Positions 1 through 9,162 of a stretch of 64,000 nt of DNA are shown one piece after another (positions within the stretch are counted from its first letter, which is position 1; each line of letters opens with the position of its first letter). Source of the stretch: Segetibacter sp. GTDB taxonomy: Bacteria > Bacteroidota > Bacteroidia > Chitinophagales > Chitinophagaceae. Made by a program: the position numbers and the translations under genes. The notes under the pieces were generated by a model. The model was not told where the DNA came from, made no database searches, and saw nothing but the letters and a program-made list of their open reading frames with translations. The stretch lies in the NCBI GenBank assembly GCA_028288485.1, contig JAQBNO010000154.1, forward strand, positions 124,001 to 188,000, written 5' to 3'.

Positions 1-2
1 TC

Positions 3-926
3 ATCCTCTTTTACATTTATAATGGTTATTTAAAGGGGTTTATTGTGGGTACACTTCAACTGTTAATGCTTGCTGCCGGGTTAATTGCCGCATTTTTAAT
101 GTACCCTCATATTGCCGCATTTCTCCAAAAGCATTGGGCTTCCTTAGGCATCTGGACTGTTCCGCTGTCTTTTATTTTTGCACTTCTAGTTGCCCGAATT
201 ATTCTTTCGTTACTCGCAAACCGTATCCTGGCCGAAATACCTGGTTCTGTTCAAACAAGTTTACCTAACCGTGTTATGGGTGTAGTGCCTGGTGCAGTTA
301 ATGGTTTGCTTTGGGCCATCATATTTGCCGCTCTTTTATTATCAGTACCGCTTTCCGATTCTATTTCTGCAAAAACACGCGACAGTAAACTTGCGGGTAA
401 AATGGCGGACCAGGTAGAATGGCTTGATGAAAAATTTTCGCCGGTTTTTGACGAGGCTGTAAACAAAACGATGAATAAGCTTACAGTAGAGCCCGGCTCA
501 GAAAAATCAGTTTCTTTACCTTTTAAACACAACAATCCGAAAATACGTGAAGACCTGGAAGCGAAAATGCTGGTTTTAGTAAATGAAGAAAGGCAAAAGG
601 TCGGGTTAAAACCGTTAAAAGCGGATCCTGAAATACAGGTGGTAGCAAGGGCGCATTCAAGAGATATGTTTGCCCGCAGCTACTTCTCACATATCACACC
701 GGATGGTGCATCACCTTTCGACCGGATGAAAAAAGGAAAGGTCAGGTTTTTGGCTGCCGGCGAAAACCTCGCACTAGGGCAAACCCTAACGATATGTCAT
801 CGGGGATTAATGAATTCTCCCGGTCATAGAGCCAACATTCTGAATACAGCTTTCGGAAGAGTGGGAATAGGTATTTTAGATGGCGGAATTTATGGTTTAA
901 TGATTACCCAAAATTTCAGAAATTAG
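3..926 (+). CDS. CvpA-like membrane domain fused to CAP/SCP domain, 5' partial
   Basis: The reading frame is open from the window edge (nt 3), and the residues before the GTG at 45 (FYIYNGYLKGFIVGTL) match the usual first CvpA helix, so the true start lies outside the window. The N-terminal ~110 residues carry several hydrophobic helices typical of CvpA/colicin V production proteins. After a polar linker, the C-terminal ~120 residues form a CAP (cysteine-rich secretory/PR-1) domain: NEERQKVGLKPL, AHSRDMF with its His, GENLA with its Glu, and NSPGHRANIL. The CAP domain probably faces the periplasm. CvpA-CAP fusions occur in Bacteroidota; the substrate is unknown. It ends convergently with the SDR gene, with a dispersed repeat between them. 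Confidence 0.8.
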   Translation: MLFYIYNGYLKGFIVGTLQLLMLAAGLIAAFLMYPHIAAFLQKHWASLGIWTVPLSFIFALLVARIILSLLANRILAEIPGSVQTSLPNRVMGVVPGAVNGLLWAIIFAALLLSVPLSDSISAKTRDSKLAGKMADQVEWLDEKFSPVFDEAVNKTMNKLTVEPGSEKSVSLPFKHNNPKIREDLEAKMLVLVNEERQKVGLKPLKADPEIQVVARAHSRDMFARSYFSHITPDGASPFDRMKKGKVRFLAAGENLALGQTLTICHRGLMNSPGHRANILNTAFGRVGIGILDGGIYGLMITQNFRN

Positions 927-929
927 GTC

Positions 930-986
930 TTTTTTGTAGCCGACATTTGGTCGCTATTCGGCATCGTTGTGTCACTCACTTGTACT
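930..986 (+). repeat. Dispersed 60-nt intergenic repeat, TGTGTCACT subtype, copy 1
   Basis: A T-rich start, a variable middle, then CATCGTTGTGTCACTCACTT and GTACT. It lies between the convergent ends of the CvpA-CAP and SDR genes. The core GTGTCAC is an inverted repeat around one base. Confidence 0.75.
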
Positions 987-1028
987 CGAAATCGCTTCTG
1001 AACTTCTCACTTTGCACCCAATATCTAA

Positions 1029-1733
1029 TCAGGGAGTCGTAACAGAAACCGGCAAAACTTTGCCATTGAAAAGTTTGTGACCGGTGAGTGCAAAGTCGGC
1101 AATGAACTGCCCCATTTGTGAAGCCTTAACGGGCGACTTGTAGCCTGGAAACGCCCGGGCGAGCATTTCTGTTTGCGCCGAACCTAATGCCAGGCAGTTA
1201 ACCTTAATTTTCTTTTCTACAAACTCCGCTGCCAGGCATTCGGTCAAGGTATGCAGGGCAGACTTGCTCGCAGAATAAGCAGCCAACCCGGGAAACTTTA
1301 TGCTGCCCTGGTAACCACCCATACTTCCAATGTTCAATATATGACTGCCTTCTTTCATTAATGGAAGCATGCTATGGATCATTTTTACATGCCCCAACAA
1401 ATTGTTCTGCAGCATTTCTACAAAATCAAGTTGCGTTAATTGTTCAAATGGTTTATTTATAAGCGTGCCTGCATTATTAATCAGGATATCTACCTTTCCT
1501 AACCTGTCCTTAATAAAAGGAAGCAGTTCATCCAGGTAGTCGCCATGAACAATATCGAATTTGGAAGTAAACAAAATGCAGTCAGGATTTTGTGCAAGTG
1601 CAGCTTGAGCAAGAAGCTTAAGCTTATCTTCTGAACGAGCCAGTGCAACAACCCGGTTGTGTAAATCAAGGGTAAGTTGAAGTACAGCCTCAAAACCTAC
1701 GCCGCTGCTTGCGCCTGTTATTATGATGTTCAT
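1029..1733 (-). CDS. Short-chain dehydrogenase/reductase (SDR)
   Basis: A 234-residue classical SDR. TGASSGVG (residues 6-13) is the NAD(P) glycine motif, NNAG (86-89) the structural motif, and S137, Y153 and K157 (YSASK) the catalytic residues. It starts 7 nt after the stop of the aromatic amino-acid hydroxylase on the same strand, so the two are probably co-transcribed. That context is compatible with pteridine or aromatic metabolism (for example a dihydropteridine-type reductase), but this is inference; the SDR fold does not fix the substrate. Confidence 0.85.
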   Translation of the reverse strand: MNIIITGASSGVGFEAVLQLTLDLHNRVVALARSEDKLKLLAQAALAQNPDCILFTSKFDIVHGDYLDELLPFIKDRLGKVDILINNAGTLINKPFEQLTQLDFVEMLQNNLLGHVKMIHSMLPLMKEGSHILNIGSMGGYQGSIKFPGLAAYSASKSALHTLTECLAAEFVEKKIKVNCLALGSAQTEMLARAFPGYKSPVKASQMGQFIADFALTGHKLFNGKVLPVSVTTP

Positions 1734-1740
1734 AAATATT

Positions 1741-3519
1741 TTATATAGTCTCTAATTCAACCACACGGTGTTTAATTAAGTGAAACCCATCTTCTATCAA
1801 CTTCTTACATTCCGGCTCGGAAGATGCCTTTTCCTGCAAATAATCTTTGATCGATTTTAGTGTTTCAGAATATATGTTTTCCTGGTCCAGTATCTCAAGA
1901 ACCTCCAATGAGCACAACCAGTCTTCCGGAAAAGACTGCCTTAAATTCTTCCATACCTGCGGGAGTTGTTCGTAATTATTCTGCTGCTCCCGGCAGTCTC
2001 TTACTATTTTAAATAAGTGCTGGTACTCTTTTTCCTCGCTTGTATAATGATGGCTAATTGTTTTCGATTTCGGAACTAAAGGTGTTTGATTATAAGCCTC
2101 TTTATCTGCTGCACCGCAATAAACTGAAACAATTCTTTCACCCACAGCCATATCGTAATTGCCCCAACCGGGTTGAAACAAAATGTTGCCTTCCTCGTCC
2201 ACCACTGTGCAATCGCCAAAAGCGATCATTAACAACTTGCCATTCTTAATCGTCACCTCTGTTACCCGGCCTGCAACAGTAATACCAGATTTAAAATTCA
2301 ATACGGTCTCTTCCATTTGCTTGATTCCAAAACCGGCCAGCGTTTCTAAAGTTGCGTCTTCCAGTAGAATCTCATGTCCTTTTAGTTTTCCAACAGGCGA
2401 CGAAAAACCGTCTTTATGGTATTGTTTGCCCTGTCCTTTCAACTCCTTATTATCGTAGGCAAGAGCAGAAGGCCCCGAGGTTTTAATAAAGGTAAGGCGG
2501 TTCTCTTTATCATACCTGGCACCTGAAAATACGCCCGTTACCTGCAGCCCGGAGCTGTATACCGCTGTACAAACATTTTTACATTCTATGGCTTTTTGCA
2601 GGCCCTCTGCCCCGCCCTTTCTAAATGCCATTGTATTTGCAAAATCTTCTAATACATTCACCAGGTTTTGAAAAGTTGGCGTAACAAATAACTGCGGTTG
2701 TTCTTTAGTTATATCGAAAGGGTAATTAACCGCATCCTTCGTATACCACAATTTTTCGACTTCCGGGTTCATACAACTTGCACTTTCGCCTATAGAAGAA
2801 AGTAAACCTGCTCCGTATATTTTCGGGTTTTCCAGTGTTCCAATAAGACCGTATTCGACCGTCCACCAGTGCAACCTGCTTAGCAAAGCCATTTCTGATG
2901 GTTCTCCGAGGTTTGCCTGGCAATACGCTACTTTTTTTTCTGCCTGTCTCAATTCATTAGCATCAGAATCCGGCATTTCTTTTAAAATTGATAATGCACG
3001 AATAGCCTCATACAATTCAAAATCTTTCGACGAGAACATTGCCTTTGCTCCAATCGATCCAAAATAGCTTAAGTATTGGTTATAGTCAGTATCGGCAATT
3101 ATCGGCGCATGACCTGCAGATTCGTGAATGATATCGGGAGCGGGTGTATATTGAATATGTTTTAGCTGGCGAATATCGGCAGCAATTACTAAAACATGGT
3201 AAGCCTGGTATTCCATAAACGCTGCAGGAGGTATAAAGCCGTCGACTGTAACTGCGCCCCATCCTATTTTTGCAAGTGCATTGTTCATCTCCTGCAGATC
3301 GGGGATCTTTTCAATTGTAAGCCCTGCTTTACGCAAACCCGGGATGTATGGATAATAGGCAACGTCTTTTAAATAACTGTAATTCTGCCTCATCACATAT
3401 CGCCAAACGGCATGATCAATTGGCGTGTACTTTTCATAGTGCTGCTCTACGATGAACTGCTTTAAATGGTTTGGCAACCGTGAAACCTGCGGATTATTAA
3501 AATCATTAAACTGGCTCAT
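1741..3519 (-). CDS. Aromatic amino-acid hydroxylase (phenylalanine 4-monooxygenase type, long form)
   Basis: A 592-residue protein with the pterin- and iron-dependent hydroxylase core in its first ~330 residues. HESAGHAP supplies iron ligands H132 and H137, and E222 in LHWWTVEYGLIG completes the 2-His-1-Glu facial triad. The family converts Phe to Tyr with tetrahydrobiopterin and O2. The extra ~250 C-terminal residues match the long bacterial form and have no function I recognise. The start is backed by an unusually strong Shine-Dalgarno (AAGGAGGG read on the minus strand, about nt 3528-3537). It is first in a two-gene unit with the SDR. Phe versus Trp/Tyr preference cannot be settled by eye. 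Confidence 0.85.
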   Translation of the reverse strand: MSQFNDFNNPQVSRLPNHLKQFIVEQHYEKYTPIDHAVWRYVMRQNYSYLKDVAYYPYIPGLRKAGLTIEKIPDLQEMNNALAKIGWGAVTVDGFIPPAAFMEYQAYHVLVIAADIRQLKHIQYTPAPDIIHESAGHAPIIADTDYNQYLSYFGSIGAKAMFSSKDFELYEAIRALSILKEMPDSDANELRQAEKKVAYCQANLGEPSEMALLSRLHWWTVEYGLIGTLENPKIYGAGLLSSIGESASCMNPEVEKLWYTKDAVNYPFDITKEQPQLFVTPTFQNLVNVLEDFANTMAFRKGGAEGLQKAIECKNVCTAVYSSGLQVTGVFSGARYDKENRLTFIKTSGPSALAYDNKELKGQGKQYHKDGFSSPVGKLKGHEILLEDATLETLAGFGIKQMEETVLNFKSGITVAGRVTEVTIKNGKLLMIAFGDCTVVDEEGNILFQPGWGNYDMAVGERIVSVYCGAADKEAYNQTPLVPKSKTISHHYTSEEKEYQHLFKIVRDCREQQNNYEQLPQVWKNLRQSFPEDWLCSLEVLEILDQENIYSETLKSIKDYLQEKASSEPECKKLIEDGFHLIKHRVVELETI

Positions 3520-3764
3520 ATAGTTATCCCTCCTTCTGGAAAATCCGTATTGATAAAGGTAGCAAAATACTGTGCCACAGGATATTTGCGATCCTGATTT
3601 TAATGTTTTTTCCGAACTCTCGATTGGGCTCCCATTTCTGGCAACTTCTTTTATTTAACCCGGCATTGTAGCTTCTTAAGCAAAGTCCTATTACATTTTA
3701 AAACGAATAAATATTAGACAGCTTTAAATCTTTTAGCTTTGATAAACATCTAGAGTGTCGGGGT

Positions 3765-4314
3765 TTCTATATATTTTGTGATGAATCTTTGAAGAAAGGC
3801 AAATACTATTCTAACTTCTACGCTGGTGTTTTAAATAATAAAACCGAGTTTGAGAAAGTTAGAAATGCTTTTCTAAGTAGAGTTCAGGATCTCGAAATAG
3901 AAAATACGGAATTAAAATGGGGCAATGTCATTACATTGAAGCTGGAACAATACAAAGCAGTAATCGATACTTTCTTTGAATTTGTAAAAGCCAACATAAT
4001 AAAGGTTAGAATAATGTTTAGCGACAATAGATTTATTCGCGGAACCTGACCAGAGAACATCATGACAACCAGTACCACATACTTTACTATCATTTTATAA
4101 AGTTAGCTTTTGGTTTACGTTACCTTATATCTGACATTCCTATAGATTTAGAAATCTTCTTTGATAAGCTTCCGGATAGTGACAAAAAGAATCAACAGTT
4201 CAAAAACTATTTACGATATATCTTCCAGAGTTTACAGAAGTAAAAATTGCAATAAAGAAGGAATACCTCGAAAATCTTAAGCAACTTTTATGGGTTTTGG
4301 CAATGAGCAAATAA
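3765..4314 (+). pseudogene. DUF3800-like protein, frameshifted remnant
   Basis: Three consecutive frames together give one protein-like path. It begins FYIFCDESLKKGKYYSNFYA (the DUF3800 'DES' opening), runs to NIIKVRIMFSDNRFIRG, shifts near 4043 into LTREHHDNQYHILYY and LAFGLRYLI, then shifts again near 4230 into LPEFTEVKIAIKKEYLENL and stops at 4314. At least two frameshifts break it. DUF3800 proteins are often found in defence or mobile contexts, but none is visible here. A TAGCTTTG box at 3734-3741 could be its old promoter. Confidence 0.6.
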
Positions 4315-4369
4315 TAGGAAATTTTTAAAAAAACTCTCCCCATAAAAAAAGTTAAATAGTATTCGCACC

Positions 4370-4428
4370 GATGAACGGAATGCGACGCAACGATGTTTAA
4401 CCGGAGTAAAAATGTTTGTACCAAAAAC
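4370..4428 (-). repeat. Dispersed 60-nt intergenic repeat, TGCGTCGCA/CGTTC subtype, copy 2
   Basis: Read on the minus strand it begins TTTTTGGTAC and ends AACATCGTTGCGTCGCATTC and CGTTCATC. The core TGCGTCGCA is a perfect inverted repeat around one base. It lies between the DUF3800 remnant and the ABC transporter end, i.e. between convergent genes. Confidence 0.75.
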
Positions 4429-4470
4429 ATTTACACGCGCAGACCTTGCACTACATTTATTTCCCGGGTT

Positions 4471-6258
4471 TTAAACAGCCTGCGTGGTCGCACCTGTCAT
4501 TTTTCTTTCACCGATCTGTTGACGCCACATGGCATAATACAAACCTTTTTCGGCCAGCAGTTCGTGGTGATTACCGATCTCGGCTACCCTGCCCTTTTCC
4601 AACACATAAATGCGGTCTGCATGCATGATGGTACTTAAACGGTGGGCAATCAAAACAGTAATCTGTTCTCTTTCAGACGAGATTTTTTTAATGGTACTGG
4701 TGATAGCCTCTTCGGTAATGCTGTCGAGCGATGAAGTAGCCTCATCAAATATAAGCAGGTGCGGATGACGCAACAATGAACGGGCAATAGAAAGACGTTG
4801 CTTTTCGCCGCCACTTAGTTTTAAACCACCTTCACCAATAACCGTTTCAAGCCCGTTATCGGCACGGCTTAAAATATACGTGCAACTTGCTTTTTCAAGT
4901 GCATCCCAAAGCTCTTCGTCTGCTGCCCCCGGCTTTACAAACACCAGGTTTTCTCTTATAGTTCCTGCAAACAACTGCGTATCCTGGGTCACGAAACCTA
5001 TTTGACCGCGCAGCTCGTCGAAATCAATTTCGTCGCTGCTTATTCCATTATAATATATTGCGCCATCCTGCGGACGATATAGGCCAACAAGCAATTTTAC
5101 CAGGGTACTTTTACCTGCACCTGAGGGACCTACGAAAGCAATGGTTTCACCTTTTTTTACATCAAAACTTATTTCGTCGAGGGCTTTAAACTGTGCCGTA
5201 CGGTGTTTGAAGTTGATATTTCTGAATTCTAACTCATTGATGCCGCCTACTTTGCGTGGATGATCGGGTTTGGCTTCTACCGGCCGGTTTAACAAGTCGT
5301 GAAAGTTTTGAAGGCTGGCTTCAGCTTCGCGGTAGCTGATAATTATATTTCCCATTTCCTGCATGGGGCCGAAAATGAAGAAGCCATAAAATTGCAGGGC
5401 CAGGAATTGCCCCGGAGTTAATATGTCGCGGAAGATGAGGTACAATAATACGAAGCTGATGACCTGTTGTAAAAAGTTTACCAATGTTCCCTGGATAAAG
5501 TTAAGTGACCGGATGCTTTTTACTTTACGCAGCTCAAGTCCTAATATCTTGTATGTGTTATTGTTTAGCCGTTTTACTTCCTGGTCGGTGAGACCGAGGC
5601 TTTTCACCAATTCGATATTTCGTAAACTTTCGGTTGTGGTGCCCGCTAATACAGTTGTTTCTTTGACGATATTCTTTTGTATCACCTTAATTTTCCGGCT
5701 CAAAATACTGGTAACAACGGCGAGAATTATCATGCCTACAACGTAAGTTGGAACAATACTCCAATGTTTGCTGGCTGCATAAATAGATACAAAAACAACG
5801 CTTACGATTATCGCAAAAAATATATTAATAAAAAAGCCGATAAACCGCTCAGTATCGGCTCTTACTTTTGTAAGTATCGAAAGGGTTTCACCGCTTCTTT
5901 GGTCCTCGAAATCCTGGTAAGGAAGGCGCATGCTGTGACGAAGGCCGTCGGTAAATATTTTTGCGCCAAACTTTTGAATGATCACATTTACCACGTAATC
6001 CTGGAATGCTTTTGCAATACGGCTCACCATGGCCGTACCGACCAATAAACCTAAAAAGTAAAGAACGCCCATGATGTAGTCGTGTTCGGTACGCACTTTA
6101 CCTGCAGCGTCAACGTGTGGATGGGTGGCGAGCTGATCCATTACTTTACCAATGATCATTGGGCTGAATAGTGAAAATACCTGGTTGACTGCAGCAAGAA
6201 ACAGGGCAAGAACAATAAACCATTTGAATGGCTTGAGATATTGAAGTAAAAGTTTCAT
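4471..6258 (-). CDS. ABC transporter, fused permease/ATPase (MsbA/MDR exporter type)
   Basis: A 595-residue half-transporter. About six membrane helices fill residues 12-300, followed by an ATPase with Walker A GPSGAGKST (377-385), Q-loop VTQDTQLF, signature LSGGEKQR (481-488), Walker B LLIFDE (501-506) and the H-loop in AHRLS. It would act as an inner-membrane homodimer exporting lipid, peptide or drug. The substrate is not evident. It is transcribed alone, with a divergent neighbour at 6473. Confidence 0.9.
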   Translation of the reverse strand: MKLLLQYLKPFKWFIVLALFLAAVNQVFSLFSPMIIGKVMDQLATHPHVDAAGKVRTEHDYIMGVLYFLGLLVGTAMVSRIAKAFQDYVVNVIIQKFGAKIFTDGLRHSMRLPYQDFEDQRSGETLSILTKVRADTERFIGFFINIFFAIIVSVVFVSIYAASKHWSIVPTYVVGMIILAVVTSILSRKIKVIQKNIVKETTVLAGTTTESLRNIELVKSLGLTDQEVKRLNNNTYKILGLELRKVKSIRSLNFIQGTLVNFLQQVISFVLLYLIFRDILTPGQFLALQFYGFFIFGPMQEMGNIIISYREAEASLQNFHDLLNRPVEAKPDHPRKVGGINELEFRNINFKHRTAQFKALDEISFDVKKGETIAFVGPSGAGKSTLVKLLVGLYRPQDGAIYYNGISSDEIDFDELRGQIGFVTQDTQLFAGTIRENLVFVKPGAADEELWDALEKASCTYILSRADNGLETVIGEGGLKLSGGEKQRLSIARSLLRHPHLLIFDEATSSLDSITEEAITSTIKKISSEREQITVLIAHRLSTIMHADRIYVLEKGRVAEIGNHHELLAEKGLYYAMWRQQIGERKMTGATTQAV

Positions 6259-6472
6259 AGAGGTTGTAAATAAAATATCAAAAGTCTGACAATTAAATGT
6301 AATAAATTATAAATCAAAAAAGATGTGTAGCGGTCATGACAACGAAACAACGTGGTGATTTACTATCGTTAATCTTCCATGCCACTTGTACACGCAACTA
6401 ACGCTTACATTATTAAGGATATTTTGACGCAGCCAATTATTCCACTCCTGCTAAAAGCGCTACTTTCATTTT

Positions 6473-7510
6473 ATGAAAAGACTTCTTTCTTTTATTCTGC
6501 TATTAACAATATTTCTTCAAACAACAAATGCCTGCACAACATTTTTCCTGGAGAAAAACGGGCAAATGGTATTTGGAAAGAATTACGACTGGATGACAGG
6601 AACAGGCATGATCAATACGAACCTTCGCGGCCTTGCAAAATCATCATTGCCTCTTGATGGTGGCAACATTTTAAAATGGACCTCTAAATACGGCAGTACC
6701 ACTTTTAACCAGTATGGAAAAGAATTTCCTAATGGCGGCATGAATGAAAAGGGCCTGGTGGTAGAATTGATGTGGTTGAGTGAAAGCGAATATCCTGCAA
6801 AGGATAACAGGCCAGCACTAAGTGTGCTGCAATGGATCCAATACCAGCTCGACAATTGCAGTTCGGTAGATGAGCTTGTTGCGACTGATAAAATTACCCG
6901 TATAACCTCTACCGGCACACCTCAGCACTACCTGGTAGCAGATAGTAAAGGACAGGTGGCTACTATTGAGTTTTTAAAAGGGAAAATGGTGGTACATCGG
7001 GGAGATAAACTTCCTTACCCGGTTCTTGCAAACAGCACCTACCAGTCTTCGTTAAGCGTAGTAAACAGAAATACGAGCGATAATTCTCTTGACAGGTTTT
7101 CCAAAGCCTGTAACATGGTACAACAATACACAAAAGCAAATATTAATAAACCACTCGTTGACTATTCATTCGACATCTTGAACAAAGTAGCGCAGGGAGG
7201 TTTTACAAAATGGAGTATTGTTTACGACATCACCAATAAAAAAGTTTTTTACAAAACGAATTCCGCACAACATGTAAAAACTTTTTCTTTAAACGACTTC
7301 AATTATGCCTGCTCCGCTCAACCTAAGTCTTACAATTTGCGGAGTGACGATAAAGGTGATATAAGCAAAAACTTTACGGCTTACTCTAATGAACAAAATA
7401 AAGTTGTACTAAAAGCTGCTTTTAAAGAAACGGGTAATAGTATAAATATTGATGAAAGGCTGCAAAATTCATTGGTTGAGTTTGCAGCACGTGTGAGGTG
7501 TAGTAATTAA
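6473..7510 (+). CDS. Linear amide C-N hydrolase (choloylglycine hydrolase/penicillin V acylase family), secreted
   Basis: A 345-residue protein with a signal peptide ending at A20; C21 (NACTTFF) then becomes the N-terminal nucleophile expected of this Ntn-hydrolase family. Other family features are GKNYDWM near residue 36 and GMNEKGLVVELMW. Relatives hydrolyse bile-salt conjugates, penicillin V or N-acyl amides such as acyl-homoserine lactones. Export suggests periplasmic or extracellular action. Substrate choice is unresolved. No operon partner is seen. Confidence 0.85.
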   Translation: MKRLLSFILLLTIFLQTTNACTTFFLEKNGQMVFGKNYDWMTGTGMINTNLRGLAKSSLPLDGGNILKWTSKYGSTTFNQYGKEFPNGGMNEKGLVVELMWLSESEYPAKDNRPALSVLQWIQYQLDNCSSVDELVATDKITRITSTGTPQHYLVADSKGQVATIEFLKGKMVVHRGDKLPYPVLANSTYQSSLSVVNRNTSDNSLDRFSKACNMVQQYTKANINKPLVDYSFDILNKVAQGGFTKWSIVYDITNKKVFYKTNSAQHVKTFSLNDFNYACSAQPKSYNLRSDDKGDISKNFTAYSNEQNKVVLKAAFKETGNSINIDERLQNSLVEFAARVRCSN

Positions 7511-7934
7511 GATTGAAATTTTGGGGGCACGTTATTATAATTGTTCATATAAAGATCCTTACGTCTGCGGCGACTGGCAACCCTCTTTTATTTTACTTCT
7601 CGAATCCGGTATTGTAAATTCCCGTTTGAGTACAGGGTAAAAATTGTGTTACTTTTTGTAGCAATAAAATGTACTTCGCATGTTGCGGCAATAGTATCTC
7701 CAATTTAAAGACCTTGGGAATTACAATTCGTCAGAACGTTAAAATCGCCTGCAACTAAAGACCTTTCGCAATCATCATTAAGGAAGTGCTAAACTATGAA
7801 CAACCTTTATTAATACTCTTTTAATAAGAGCAGTTTTGGCCCGTCTACAACAGGTAGTCTGTTACGAATAATAATCCCAATATTCAGTACGCACCGCATC
7901 AACATTAAACCTTAAACCGCTTAATCTACAACAA
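7511..7934 (+). other. Intergenic spacer, no gene found
   Basis: 424 bp with stops in all frames and no recognisable protein remnant. A weak inverted repeat (ACTCTT..AAGAG) lies near 7817-7834. Promoter signals for the gene at 7935 are presumably here, but I could not place them. Confidence 0.5.
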
Positions 7935-8387
7935 ATGAAAGCATTATTGTTTTTAATTGCGCTCTCATGTTCAACATTGACTTATGCGCAAAAATTAAAA
8001 GATTATTTGCCATCGTTAGCATTTACTTTTTTAGGTGGTGCAACCGATGGTTTACGAGATGCAAGTATGTATAGAATGGATGGCTACAACAATTTTTGGA
8101 ATGGTAAACATTCATGGCTTAATAAATATAAGGATCGCAAAGTAAGCGCCGGCCCCGCTTATTTTGGCAGTACAACTTTCCTTGCTTTCACTACCGATGC
8201 GCCCCATATGGCCAACATGTTTACACACCAGTTTAATGGAATGGCCATGGCTTATCTTCCCTCTGATAACAATAAGAAATTAGGACATGTTTTTCTAAAA
8301 GTTCTTGCTTATAATGCCGCCAGGCAAGCCGGACATAGTATTATTTACGGGTTAATATTCAAGTCTAAATACAAAGACCCCCGATAA
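7935..8387 (+). CDS. Small secreted protein of unknown function
   Basis: 150 residues with a clear signal peptide (ending near YAQ, residue 19). The mature part is compact, with FLGGATDGLRDASMYRM, NNFWNGKHSW and a C-terminal helix-like segment. I do not recognise the family. The aromatic-rich FWNGKHSW motif and short length suggest an envelope-associated protein. It is followed 135 bp later by another small secreted protein. Confidence 0.6.
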   Translation: MKALLFLIALSCSTLTYAQKLKDYLPSLAFTFLGGATDGLRDASMYRMDGYNNFWNGKHSWLNKYKDRKVSAGPAYFGSTTFLAFTTDAPHMANMFTHQFNGMAMAYLPSDNNKKLGHVFLKVLAYNAARQAGHSIIYGLIFKSKYKDPR

Positions 8388-8522
8388 AATCTACCTTTCT
8401 CCAAGGATGATGTAGCTTGTAGCTGTCCTTTTAATATTCTATAGAAAAAATAGCCCTTGCTGGAATTACTCCAGCCAGTAGGTTATTGCTTATTAAATAT
8501 TCAACTTTAATAATTCTATTTA

Positions 8523-8993
8523 ATGAAATTAATTGTCAGTTTACTTTTTATATTGGGCATAAGTATTACGGCTTCTAAAGCACAAGGTCGTTTTCAACCA
8601 AATGAAGAAACAGGAGTTGCAGTCGGTTTAACCGGGGGCTATTCGAGCAAAATGTCTGCGGTAGGGAATTTTTCGGTTGGCGCAATGGTTAAGAACTTAA
8701 ATCACTTTTCAATCAACCTTCAATTATTTGGAAATGCCAGCGCTGTAAATGTTCCGGTGATTGGTGAAGCCAGGGTTGGTCATGTGTTTGGAACAGTAGA
8801 AATATATGGAGGATACGGCTATCATTACGCAGGAACTGATCATGCTCATGAAGAGGGCGTTGTTGAATTCAAAAGTGGATTTAAGCCGGCCTTCGGTATA
8901 GTAAAACATTTTTACCAATCGTTATGGACAGTCGGTGCCGGAATGAGTGGTAATACTTTTTCTCTTCAGGTCGGTATTTTTGCAGTGAGATAA
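8523..8993 (+). CDS. Small secreted protein, possible outer-membrane beta-barrel
   Basis: 156 residues. The signal peptide ends near SKAQG (residues 18-22). Alternating hydrophobic/polar strands rich in Gly and aromatics (VAVGLTGGY, FSVGAMV, FGTVEIYGGYGYHY, FSLQVGIFAV) with a C-terminal aromatic-containing strand fit a small beta-barrel or porin-like fold. A His/Glu-rich loop (GTDHAHEEG) lies mid-protein. Function unknown. It ends convergently with yifB across a dispersed repeat. Confidence 0.55.
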   Translation: MKLIVSLLFILGISITASKAQGRFQPNEETGVAVGLTGGYSSKMSAVGNFSVGAMVKNLNHFSINLQLFGNASAVNVPVIGEARVGHVFGTVEIYGGYGYHYAGTDHAHEEGVVEFKSGFKPAFGIVKHFYQSLWTVGAGMSGNTFSLQVGIFAVR

Positions 8994-9045
8994 ACTTTGC
9001 CAGTGCTTTGAACATTTTCGGCTCTGGCGGCAGAAAGTAAGTTTT

Positions 9046-9106
9046 TCTTTTTGTTGGCCAGGCCGGTTTACTACTATTAGGCAACTGTTGCGTCGCACAC
9101 TTGTAC
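9046..9106 (+). repeat. Dispersed 60-nt intergenic repeat, TGCGTCGCA/TTGTAC subtype, copy 3
   Basis: It contains GGCCGGTTTACTACTATTAG followed by CTGTTGCGTCGCACACTTGT. It aligns along its length with the reverse complement of 13891-13948. It lies between convergent genes. Confidence 0.75.
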
Positions 9107-9162
9107 TTTTTACTGTTATCCGGCAAAATAAAAAGTATTATCTATCTCATAAAAATCGTTTC

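Noticed and set aside
930-986. Dispersed repeats as intrinsic terminators
   Set aside because: The core stem is only 3-4 bp around one base, and copies also occur between divergent genes and upstream of starts; no consistent U tract.
3765-4314. DUF3800 remnant as part of a defence system
   Set aside because: The gene is broken by two frameshifts and no other defence gene is adjacent.
4393-4638. Plus-strand frames over the ABC transporter 3' end
   Set aside because: They are antisense to the well-supported ABC gene and include a dispersed repeat.
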